From positions 1-35,020 of the IMG/VR virus record IMGVR_UViG_3300029286_000140: a DNA stretch of 35,020 bases. The stretch is one strand, 5' to 3'. The notes under the pieces were generated by a model. That model was not told the origin of the DNA, did not search any database, and saw nothing but the letters and a program-made list of their open reading frames with translations. Shown here piece by piece: positions 1 to 5,981 of the stretch. A program made the position numbers and the translations under genes. This DNA comes from a virus. Numbering within the stretch: the first letter of the stretch is position 1; the number at the start of each line of letters is the position of its first letter.

Positions 1-916
1 TTTCCGCCAATATCTTCTGTTGCCTGCCGAAGAAAACGTCCGCCGGGGTGACGTTTTCAAGCGATTCGTGGTATCTGCTATGATTATAGTAATCGACGAA
101 CCGCCCGACTTCGGCTTCCAACTCCTGAGGCAGATAGAAATGCCGCAATAGGATCACATTCTTCATCGTCCGGTGATAGCGTTCGATCTTGCCTTGCGTC
201 TGGGGATGATAAGGCGCGCCGCGAGTGTGATCCATCCCTTTGTCTTCAAGATATTTCCGCAGTTCATCCGAAACATAGCATGAACCGTTATCAGACAGGA
301 GCCTTGGACGATGGCGCACTTTCACTTGACCGACGCCGGTTTCAGCGAGGGCAAGATCCAAGATCGTCTTCACATCTTCGGCTGACATCGTAGTGAAGAG
401 CATGCAGGCGATGATGTAGCGGGAGAAATCATCCAGCACGGTCGCAAGATAGTACCAGCCCCAGCCGACAATCTTGAAGTAGGTGAAATCGGTCTGCCAC
501 ATTTCATTAACCCGTTTGGTCGGGTTCTGAAACTTATCTGATGCCGAGATTACAACATAGTTCGGACTGGCGATCAGATCGAACGACTTCAGGATACGAT
601 AGACGCTCGACTCAGAAATGAAGTACTTCTCGCTGTCGGTGATATGCCAGGCGAGTTCCCTTGGCGTCAGTTCGGGACGTTCCAGCGCTATCTGCCTGAT
701 CCGATCACGTTCTGAGTCCGGAATGCGACTCCAAATACGTTTGGGCCGAGGCTTTACGTCAGCCAAACCATCGTAACCGTTGTCCAGAAACTTGCTGTAC
801 CAGTTGTAGAATGTGCTGCGCGGGATGTCAAGCTCCGCCAGGGTCCGCCTGGTCGAAAGGTTAGACTCTTCAACCAGATGGATGATTTCAACCTTTTCAG
901 ACTGGTTGTAGCGCAT
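1..916 (-). CDS. IS3-family transposase OrfB (integrase core), partial
   Basis: This is the catalytic DDE transposase subunit, which cuts and rejoins the IS DNA. The 305 visible residues start with a helix-turn-helix (about 5-45), followed by an rve integrase core. The acidic triad is visible as D143 (in WQTDFTYFK), D209 (in LLSDNGSCY) and E245 (in GKIERYHRT). Thirty-five residues separate the second and third acids, the classic DD35E spacing. The ATG at 916 overlaps the orfA stop (TGATG), but in this family OrfB is mostly made as an OrfAB fusion by -1 frameshifting. The frame is open at the window edge, so the C-terminus is missing only because the window ends. It looks intact otherwise. Confidence 0.93.
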   Translation of the reverse strand, partial: MRYNQSEKVEIIHLVEESNLSTRRTLAELDIPRSTFYNWYSKFLDNGYDGLADVKPRPKRIWSRIPDSERDRIRQIALERPELTPRELAWHITDSEKYFISESSVYRILKSFDLIASPNYVVISASDKFQNPTKRVNEMWQTDFTYFKIVGWGWYYLATVLDDFSRYIIACMLFTTMSAEDVKTILDLALAETGVGQVKVRHRPRLLSDNGSCYVSDELRKYLEDKGMDHTRGAPYHPQTQGKIERYHRTMKNVILLRHFYLPQELEAEVGRFVDYYNHSRYHESLENVTPADVFFGRQQKILAE

Positions 917-1302
917 CAATCGTCCAAGTCGCTGTCCAGTCCACGCAGACTTTTTTTTAGAATCTGGTTCTTGAGCGACAGGTCGGCTACCAGCTCTTTG
1001 AGCTGACCATTTTCACGGCGGAGATCGTTGACGTCGCTAGAATTGGCTTCACGGACGATATCGCCCTGTAAACGCCTTTTCCCTGCTTCGAGGAAGTCTT
1101 TGGACCAGTGGTAGTAGAGGTTTGGGGAGATACCTTCGCGGCGGCAGATCTCTGCGATGGCAGTTTCACCTCGAAGGCCTTCGAGGATGATGCGGATCTT
1201 GTCTTCGGCCGAGTACTTCTTGCGAGTGACGCGCTTGATGTCGCGGACAACGGCTTCAGGCTTCGAGATAGCCTGTGGTTTCGACTTGGTTCCGGGCTTC
1301 AT
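916..1302 (-). CDS. IS3-family transposase OrfA (DNA-binding subunit)
   Basis: This 128-residue protein has a basic N-terminus, a helix-turn-helix of the HTH_Tnp_1 type at about 28-75 (KYSAEDKIRIILEGLRGE, then EICRREGISPNLYYHW), and a leucine-zipper-like helix at about 92-120. OrfA proteins bind the IS ends and regulate transposition. The last codons contain the A-rich slip site that links it to OrfB. The length is typical of the family and I see no disruption. The element is therefore probably functional or recently so. Confidence 0.92.
   Translation of the reverse strand: MKPGTKSKPQAISKPEAVVRDIKRVTRKKYSAEDKIRIILEGLRGETAIAEICRREGISPNLYYHWSKDFLEAGKRRLQGDIVREANSSDVNDLRRENGQLKELVADLSLKNQILKKSLRGLDSDLDD
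951..958 (-). other. Programmed -1 frameshift slip site of the IS (A8G)
   Basis: On the minus strand a run of eight A residues followed by G lies in the last codons of orfA. Zero-frame reading is CTA AAA AAA AGT. After a -1 slip the new frame reads without a stop through the remaining orfA bases and enters the orfB frame. This is the usual way IS3-family elements make the OrfAB transposase. The run is long enough to slip without much help; I did not establish a downstream pseudoknot. Confidence 0.8.
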
Positions 1303-1380
1303 GGAGCCTCCTGGGACTGGGTGTTTGGAATAAGGTAAAATCGTCGCCGATCATACCAAAACCATCCCTTAGCTTTTTGC

Positions 1381-1599
1381 CTAAAATTGTCCAAGAGGTT
1401 CTGACGTTATACAGTTGGCTTCGATACTGTCCTTGACCCCGAGGTAGCGGCTGTAGGCGTGCCGGAGGAATACGAGTCCCATTACCGGTAAGAAGTATTC
1501 GTTGCTGGCGTAGGTTGAGTTCGCTCGCAAAGTATCTGCTGCGGACCAGAGACGCTTTTCGATTGCCTCAATATGTTCAAGCTGTGACAAATCAATCAT
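1381..1599 (-). pseudogene. hsdM: Type I restriction-modification methyltransferase subunit HsdM, truncated by IS
   Basis: The first 60 or so residues match the HsdM N-terminal helical domain (IEKRLWSAADTLRAN, then LPVMGLVFLRHAYSRYL). In a complete HsdM (about 500 residues) this domain precedes the S-adenosylmethionine-binding N6-adenine methylase domain. Here the frame leaves the family near residue 64 and stops at 1381 inside the IS. The methylase domain, HsdS and HsdR are not in the window and could lie on the far side of the insertion. The ATG at 1599 is two bases after the XRE gene stop, so the two genes were one operon. The fragment cannot make a working methyltransferase. Confidence 0.8.
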
Positions 1600-1601
1600 T
1601 C

Positions 1602-1826
1602 CTATTGAAAGAACTCTTCAAGCAGATCGCGTCCCTTATCATCAAGAGTTCGGAGCAATCCCTCGATCTGCTTAAGTGCCAATGGTGACGGCGTAGTTTT
1701 CCCGTTTTCCCACCGATTAACAGTTGGGAAAGTTGCGCCGACTTTTGCCGCGAACTTCTCTTGGGTAAGTCCTATCCGTTCTCGTAAAGTTCTGATCAGG
1801 CGAGGGAAATCTTTCCCGGACTTCAA
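1602..1826 (-). CDS. XRE-family helix-turn-helix regulator next to hsdM
   Basis: This small protein of 74 residues is almost entirely one Cro/C1-type helix-turn-helix (about 8-62). The LTQEKFAAKVG and TFPTVNRWENGKTTPS segments are the two characteristic helices. Small XRE proteins of this type commonly precede type I restriction-modification genes. There it probably controls the operon, although this one could act on other promoters. The start is a TTG at 1826; no ATG lies upstream before a stop codon (15 codons away). A strong promoter lies upstream. Confidence 0.82.
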   Translation of the reverse strand: MKSGKDFPRLIRTLRERIGLTQEKFAAKVGATFPTVNRWENGKTTPSPLALKQIEGLLRTLDDKGRDLLEEFFQ

Positions 1827-1890
1827 ATTTTCGATTCTCCAGATAGAGTACCATTCTTCTGCACATCAACAATGATATAGCAGATTACAT

Positions 1891-1919
1891 AGTATAATGA
1901 GCGTAATGCGTCAAGTCAA
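1891..1919 (-). promoter_or_regulatory. Sigma70-type promoter for the xre-hsdM operon
   Basis: Minus-strand reading gives a -35 box TTGACT (1919-1914), a 17-base spacer and a -10 box TATACT (1896-1891). Both are near consensus and the spacing is ideal. Transcription would start near 1884, about 58 bases before the TTG start of the XRE gene. Confidence 0.7.
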
Positions 1920-1956
1920 GTCCCACCTTGATGCAGATCTGCCATTTATTGAGCAA

Positions 1957-1981
1957 ACGAAAAGCAGCCATCTCTGGCTGC
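1957..1981 (-). terminator. Intrinsic terminator closing the phage late operon
   Basis: A perfect 7-bp stem (GCAGCCA/TGGCTGC, 1964-1970 with 1975-1981) closes a 4-base loop. On the minus strand it is followed by TTTTCGTTT. It lies 25 bases after the stop of the KOW gene at 2006, the last gene of the phage-like series. It also separates that series from the xre-hsdM promoter. Confidence 0.75.
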
Positions 1982-2005
1982 CTTCCATTGCCGCGTGAAG
2001 AGTGC

Positions 2006-2695
2006 TTAGGCGCTCAGAAGTCTCGCCATCTCTTGCTTCGACCGCAGGCGTGAGATGTGAAGTTCGCTGATCCTGTCGAAGAGCGCCTTGCCCTTCAGGA
2101 TGGTCATGTCCTCGTCAGGATTCATCGCCTTGATGATCCTGAAGAAGTCAGACTTCGTGCGGGCGACGCTCACGCCATGCTGCTTTGCCAGATCCCAGAG
2201 TTGCCTGACGGTCATCTTGGCGATCTCCGGCAAGATGGCAGTGGAGGTGGTTTCGTCGGTTGAGGCATCCTCGTCGGATGCCGATTCTTCTGGATCCGGC
2301 GATTCGGCTTCGGGTGCGGTGACATTATCGGCAGCCTCCTCAATCCAAGACTCGGCTGGACTTTCAGTCTCAGCCTCCTCGCCTGCGGCGTCGGGAGTGG
2401 CTTGTTCTGCCGGTGCTTCATTGGCAGCATCATCGTTGGCGGGTTCCGCGGCTGCATCTGTCGAGATCGTTTCGCTGCCTTCTTCGTGTGGTTGGACCGA
2501 TTCTTCTACCTCGGTGACCTCGAGCAATACTATCATCGGGAAGCCGACAGTGACTTGGGCGCCGTCTTCGAGTTCGATCGTCCACGCCCGTTGCTGTTTG
2601 GCGACGAGGGTGCCGGTCTGTCCTTTGCTCTGGCCGCCGGTGATTTTCACGCGGTCGCCGATTTGCTTCTGCTGGGTGGTTGTTGCTGCGTTCAT
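2006..2695 (-). CDS. KOW/SH3-like protein with C-terminal SAP-like module
   Basis: The 229-residue protein has three parts. Residues 10-55 form a KOW-like SH3 barrel (IGDRVKITGGQSKGQTGTL), a fold often seen in nucleic-acid-binding or ribosome/RNA-polymerase-associated proteins. Residues about 62-155 are a low-complexity Glu/Ala/Pro/Ser/Thr linker. Residues about 158-229 hold two SAP-like helix-extended-helix units (MTVRQLWDLAKQHGVSVART, then LRSKQEMARLL). The same two-unit module occurs in the 1158-residue head-module protein of this window. It has its own promoter-like element and is last before the operon terminator. A nucleic-acid-binding role is inferred; the exact function is unknown. 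Confidence 0.7.
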   Translation of the reverse strand: MNAATTTQQKQIGDRVKITGGQSKGQTGTLVAKQQRAWTIELEDGAQVTVGFPMIVLLEVTEVEESVQPHEEGSETISTDAAAEPANDDAANEAPAEQATPDAAGEEAETESPAESWIEEAADNVTAPEAESPDPEESASDEDASTDETTSTAILPEIAKMTVRQLWDLAKQHGVSVARTKSDFFRIIKAMNPDEDMTILKGKALFDRISELHISRLRSKQEMARLLSA

Positions 2696-2760
2696 GGTTC
2701 GTTCCTTTTGGGTTTGTTTGGTTTAAGTCGTTGCTGCGACTTTAGTTAATTGATATTGGC

Positions 2761-2788
2761 AATCTAATCGGGTGGGGTCGCAAGTCAA
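2761..2788 (-). promoter_or_regulatory. Promoter-like element upstream of the KOW gene
   Basis: On the minus strand, TTGACT (2788-2783) and TAGATT (2766-2761) are separated by 16 bases. The element lies 66 bases before the ATG at 2695. It closely resembles the element before the DUF5049-like gene in both hexamers and spacer (CTTGACTT, CGACCCC, TTGC in the same order). Confidence 0.5.
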
Positions 2789-2826
2789 GGAACCCTGCTC
2801 TCGATTCGTATTTCGTTATAAATACT

Positions 2827-3087
2827 TCACTTCCTTTGTTTTTCAGCCTCGCCGTCTTCCTTGATGTCGAATCCGCGGAAGACGGCCTCGGCGTACTCCC
2901 GCGGATTCTCCTCGACCCATCGGGCGGCATCCGGATAACCGAAGGCTCTGGCGAGCTGGGCGACGACGGGACGATCAAGCATGTTGGTTTGACCCGATCT
3001 ACGGACTGCGTCAAGACCTTGCCAGACCTCGCGTGAGACGATTGGTCGGGATTGGGTTGGTTGAGATTCACGAGCGTGTTTAGGCAT
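2827..3087 (-). CDS. DUF5049-like small phage protein
   Basis: An 86-residue protein whose central part (about 20-75) fits the DUF5049 pattern of small phage proteins: VRRSGQTNMLDRPVVAQLA followed by ARWVEENPREYAEAVFRG. The family signature is a TG/SG-x-TNM segment, a helix, and an Exx-REY helix. No biochemical function is known for the family. The N- and C-termini are charged and low complexity. It has its own promoter-like element and is separated from the upstream gene by a strong hairpin, so it may be expressed independently of the late operon. Confidence 0.6.
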   Translation of the reverse strand: MPKHARESQPTQSRPIVSREVWQGLDAVRRSGQTNMLDRPVVAQLARAFGYPDAARWVEENPREYAEAVFRGFDIKEDGEAEKQRK

Positions 3088-3132
3088 TTTCTTCGATCCG
3101 ATCTTGTTGGATTGAATTGATTTGATGCTTGC

Positions 3133-3160
3133 AAGCTAAATGGAAGGGGGTCGAAGTCAA
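3133..3160 (-). promoter_or_regulatory. Promoter-like element upstream of the DUF5049-like gene
   Basis: On the minus strand, TTGACT (3160-3155) is followed after 16 bases by a poor -10 candidate TAGCTT (3138-3133), 46 bases before the ATG at 3087. The support is its resemblance to the element at 2761-2788, not the weak -10 box alone. Confidence 0.4.
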
Positions 3161-3210
3161 GTCACCTTTGCGGATCTTCGCGGACCAAGCGAACCATTCA
3201 AGGCAGTGAG

Positions 3211-3244
3211 CAAACACGGGGAGCCTCGTCTGAGACTCCCCGTG
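3211..3244 (-). terminator. Strong hairpin after the tail operon, probable terminator
   Basis: CACGGGGAG (3215-3223) pairs perfectly with CTCCCCGTG (3236-3244), and the stem extends further through CTC/GAG. It starts 24 bases after the stop of the gene at 3268. On the minus strand only three T residues follow, so termination may be partial. Confidence 0.6.
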
Positions 3245-3267
3245 CTTTTGATCGAATTTACTTCTGA

Positions 3268-3687
3268 TCAGGTTGCCGCTGTGACCGGTTCCAACCCGGG
3301 CGACGTAGTTTCCTCGGGCACAACGATCGGTTCCTTCCAGATCGTCATCTTGAAGATGCTGACCGCCTGGCCGATCATGAAGTCGATGGCGCGCCTGAGG
3401 AATGGCCCGTCGAACGGCTCGAGGAAAATCGGCAGGGTCACCAGATCGTCGATCCGGTCGACAATCTGATACTTGCGGTCAAAATAGTCGAAGGCGTCGC
3501 GGACAAGCTGATGCTTCTCTGAACCGGAATTCGGCGCGGTAATCAGAGACTCAGCAGCTCGCACCAGCGATCCGACCAGATCGAAGACTTCCTGCAACCG
3601 GAATGAACCGCTGAACAGTTCCTTCCAGTCGACCCCGACCGCTTCGACTTCGGCCAGGATGCGTTCCAAGTAGGGATTTTGATTCAT
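3268..3687 (-). CDS. Uncharacterised phage protein at end of tail module
   Basis: A 139-residue, mostly helical protein. I do not recognise a characterised family. The middle (about 60-115) has a compact conserved-looking block, with LVRDAFDYFDRKYQIVDRID followed by LPIFLEPFDGPFLRRAI and a mildly hydrophobic helix (IDFMIGQAVSIFKM). The start was placed at the ATG at 3687 rather than an upstream start, which would overlap the previous gene and read Cys/Lys-rich junk. It lies 10 bases after the holin-like gene, a position where lysis or tail-associated genes often sit. No catalytic motif of an endolysin is visible. Confidence 0.6.
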   Translation of the reverse strand: MNQNPYLERILAEVEAVGVDWKELFSGSFRLQEVFDLVGSLVRAAESLITAPNSGSEKHQLVRDAFDYFDRKYQIVDRIDDLVTLPIFLEPFDGPFLRRAIDFMIGQAVSIFKMTIWKEPIVVPEETTSPGLEPVTAAT

Positions 3688-3697
3688 GGGGATGTTC

Positions 3698-4009
3698 TCA
3701 CTTTTCCAGTAATGTTTTGAGCAGCAGCACAATCAGACCGCCGTAGAGCGGCGTAAAGAGCGCCCACAGCCACTTCACGACATTCTTGCGGAAATTGGTG
3801 TTGCGGTCGACTTGTGTTGAAAGCCCGATCTTTCCGTTCCCGACGATTGACTCTCTCAAGCCGTCGAGGGCTTTCCACAAGGTCTTCTGCTCGCCCGACA
3901 GGTCCTTCTTCAGGTCACGCATGTCGGTGCGGAGTTCCTTGATTTCCGATAGAAGCGCTTCGAAGAGGCGGTCGTCGCTCTGATTTGTGGTCTGTTCGTG
4001 CTGCTGCAT
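3698..4009 (-). CDS. Coiled-coil plus C-terminal membrane helix protein, XhlA/holin-like
   Basis: A protein of 103 residues with a charged helix or coiled coil (about 12-55), the phage-typical GNGKIGLSTQVDRN segment (57-70), and one strong membrane-spanning segment near the end (about 76-99, WLWALFTPLYGGLIVLLL). This layout is shared by XhlA-like haemolysin/holin-associated proteins and other small phage membrane proteins. It is placed directly after the tail fibre gene, where lysis accessory genes are common. A role in membrane association or lysis is inferred. No holin family is certain from the sequence alone. Confidence 0.6.
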   Translation of the reverse strand: MQQHEQTTNQSDDRLFEALLSEIKELRTDMRDLKKDLSGEQKTLWKALDGLRESIVGNGKIGLSTQVDRNTNFRKNVVKWLWALFTPLYGGLIVLLLKTLLEK

Positions 4010-4027
4010 AGAATTGGATTCCCGTTT

Positions 4028-5377
4028 TTACGCCGGGATATAGTCGATGATGATTTTCTGTCCGGTCAAGGGAGCCGAGAGGAACGTGATCGTCTTCCCG
4101 GAAACTGTATAGTCATCGGTCGGAGTCTGGCGGAGCCCGGATTGGAAGACCGCCAAGTAGTTACCGATGTTGTTGACCACAGTGAAACCGGTCTGCGCAC
4201 CGTTACCGGTAAAGGTTTCTGCCTGCATGTATTTCTGCACGCCAGCCTGTGAAGCGCCAGCTGCCGGAACGTCAACCACCCCCGCATTGATGGCGAGTGA
4301 CGAACCGATCTTGATGCCACCGAGTGTCGAACCCGTAGCCGTGGGCAACGAGTAGTTGTTCGCGTTGGCAGCGACGCCGTCGAGCTTGGAGGCATAAGCC
4401 GCCGACATCAGTCCGTTCTGCGCCGCAGTGGCATCCCTCGTGGCAGCGGTTTTCTGGCCGGCAGTCAGGAAGCGGGAATCGTCTTCCTTGGCGATGTCAT
4501 GGAAGGTCGTCCCGTCTTCCGTAACTTCCCACTTATCAGTCAATTCATTGAACTGCAGATTGACGTTAGGCGAAGTCCCACGCTCCACCTCAATGCCTGA
4601 GCGCAACGTCGTGGGCGGGGTCCCAGCCTGATTCTTGTTGAGCAATACGACATTGTCCTCAATCTCCATGTTGACGGTGTCGATTGCGGTCGTCGTCCCA
4701 TTGATCGTCAAGTTTCCGGAGACAGTCAGGTCACCACTGATGGTTCCGCCCGCGGCGGCGAGCTTGGCGTTCCAAGCCGACTTCTCAGCGTCGGTCGCAA
4801 AGCGATGCGTCGCATCTTCGGTGATTACCGTCGCGGGGTGATTGGCTGGATGCGTATAGTTGTTGGCGTTGGCAGCAACGCCGTCGAGCTTCGACTTATC
4901 CGCCATCGCCATCAAACCGTCTGCCAGACCCGTTGCGACCGCTGTTGAAGCCTTGGCGTTCCACGTCGATTTCTCCGCATCGGTAGCAAAGCGATGCGTT
5001 GTATCCTCCGTGATAACCGTTGCCGCGTGATTGGCCGGATGGGTGTAGTTGTTGGCATTTGCCTCAACCCCCGTCAGCTTCGTCCGCTCGGCGTCGGTCA
5101 TGATTTTCTTCGTCGCCGTCTCGGTGATCACGTCGAGCGAATGGGTCGCCGGATGCGAGTAGTTATTGGCGTTAGCTTCGACGCCATTTAATTTCGCTTT
5201 GTCGGCCGCCGACATCAGACCGTCAACCCCGGTCGTTGCGACCGCTGTTCCAGCTTTGCCGCTCCATGTTGACTTCTCAGTGTCAGTCGTGAAGCGGTTA
5301 CTGGCGTCCTGCGCAATATTTGCTGGCAGCAGCTGATCTTCAACTTGCGTCGCCAGACTGATTTTCGTCCTTGCCAT
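4028..5377 (-). CDS. Repeat-containing tail fibre protein
   Basis: A 449-residue fibre, probably the receptor-binding or collagen-like distal fibre of the tail. The N-terminal half is built from repeated units containing KLxGVxANANNYxHP, found at about residues 63-75, 101-113, 164-176 and 332-344. They alternate with HRFATDAEKSxWNAK units. A middle segment (about 205-300) resembles the fibre domain that holds GDLTVSGNLTINGTT and NVNLQFNELTDKWEV. The C-terminal 65 residues look like a small beta domain ending in IIIDYIPA. The start ATG at 5377 has an AAGGAG site nine bases upstream. DNA-level repeats could allow recombination that changes fibre length. Confidence 0.85.
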   Translation of the reverse strand: MARTKISLATQVEDQLLPANIAQDASNRFTTDTEKSTWSGKAGTAVATTGVDGLMSAADKAKLNGVEANANNYSHPATHSLDVITETATKKIMTDAERTKLTGVEANANNYTHPANHAATVITEDTTHRFATDAEKSTWNAKASTAVATGLADGLMAMADKSKLDGVAANANNYTHPANHPATVITEDATHRFATDAEKSAWNAKLAAAGGTISGDLTVSGNLTINGTTTAIDTVNMEIEDNVVLLNKNQAGTPPTTLRSGIEVERGTSPNVNLQFNELTDKWEVTEDGTTFHDIAKEDDSRFLTAGQKTAATRDATAAQNGLMSAAYASKLDGVAANANNYSLPTATGSTLGGIKIGSSLAINAGVVDVPAAGASQAGVQKYMQAETFTGNGAQTGFTVVNNIGNYLAVFQSGLRQTPTDDYTVSGKTITFLSAPLTGQKIIIDYIPA

Positions 5378-5389
5378 TTAGAAAACTCC

Positions 5390-5626
5390 TTACAGTTTCT
5401 TAAGTCCGATTATTTCGTTGTAGAAGCGGAGCAGCGCACTGTTGACGTATTCGAGCTTCAGCGTCTGCATCGCTTCCGTGGGCGCTTCGAAGATGAAGCA
5501 CCGCTTGGAATCGGTTCTGTTCGGTTGGAGTTTTTCGACCCGGATAAGGAGATAACCCTTCACTCGCAAGAATGCAGCGAAGGCCAGGTCTTCAGTTTTG
5601 TGTTCAGTTGTGTTAGGCAAGGACAT
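5390..5626 (-). CDS. DUF5659-like small phage protein
   Basis: This protein of 78 residues fits the DUF5659 pattern seen in phage genomes: a TEDLAFAAFLRVKGYLLIRV opening, a short strand with CFIFEA, and a final helix. The family has no known function. Two ATG starts are possible (5626 and 5647). I chose 5626 because it gives the family-typical start and a shorter overlap with the gene upstream. It sits inside the fibre cluster, so it may be a small fibre-associated or regulatory factor. Confidence 0.55.
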   Translation of the reverse strand: MSLPNTTEHKTEDLAFAAFLRVKGYLLIRVEKLQPNRTDSKRCFIFEAPTEAMQTLKLEYVNSALLRFYNEIIGLKKL

Positions 5627-5972
5627 AGTCGGTCCGTAAAGTCTCATTTTGGTTTAAGGGGCGGTAGAACCGTATGTGGGTCGAATCGATCACCACATAA
5701 TCGGCGTCCGCCCCCTCGCTCTGTTCCAGGCCGTTTAGAACGACCCGTATGCCTGAAAAAGCTTGTGATACTTCAAAAGTATCTTTGAGCCCATCGATCT
5801 GCGGCGTCAAGACTTCGGCCTGCCGCATCGACAGGCTGTGAATCAATCCGTCGAGGATCAGCAACGCTTCCTTCACATCGGTCACGCCACTTAAGTAATG
5901 GCTGCTGCTGAAGTCGCCTAAGATCTTGCCGGCGACATTCAGATCGGCGTTGACTTTCCTTTTGGCGTTCAA
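5613..5972 (-). CDS. Small tail fibre-associated protein
   Basis: A protein of 119 residues lying between two fibre genes. The C-terminal part (about 70-119, VVLNGLEQSEGADADYVVID then HIRFYRPLNQNETLRTDYV) is a small beta domain resembling in layout the C-terminal domain of the 449-residue fibre. The N-terminal half is helical. It is probably a fibre or baseplate-periphery subunit. The family is not identified. Confidence 0.55.
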   Translation of the reverse strand: MNAKRKVNADLNVAGKILGDFSSSHYLSGVTDVKEALLILDGLIHSLSMRQAEVLTPQIDGLKDTFEVSQAFSGIRVVLNGLEQSEGADADYVVIDSTHIRFYRPLNQNETLRTDYVLA

Positions 5973-5981
5973 GATCGAAGA

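Larger units (their letters stand above)
1..1413 (-). mobile_element. IS3-family insertion sequence, 3' part outside window
   Basis: Two overlapping genes, orfA and orfB, have the standard IS3-family layout with a -1 frameshift signal between them. The element interrupts hsdM. Its upstream end must lie between about 1393 and 1413, because the hsdM reading frame loses similarity to the family within that stretch. Both candidate tips begin with TG on the minus strand, as IS3-family ends usually do (tip at 1413 or at 1393). The other inverted repeat and the target duplication lie beyond position 1, so the exact boundary cannot be fixed. Confidence 0.85.

Noticed and set aside
2088-2726. Long plus-strand Ser/Ala-rich frame opposite the KOW gene
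   Set aside because: It is the antisense of a low-complexity linker; no SD, no family, and the minus-strand gene is convincing.
3268-3687. Endolysin for the phage
   Set aside because: No catalytic motif of lysozyme, amidase or peptidase could be seen.
4860-5200. CRISPR-like array
   Set aside because: The regular repeats are codons of the fibre gene repeats; no separate spacer-repeat structure.
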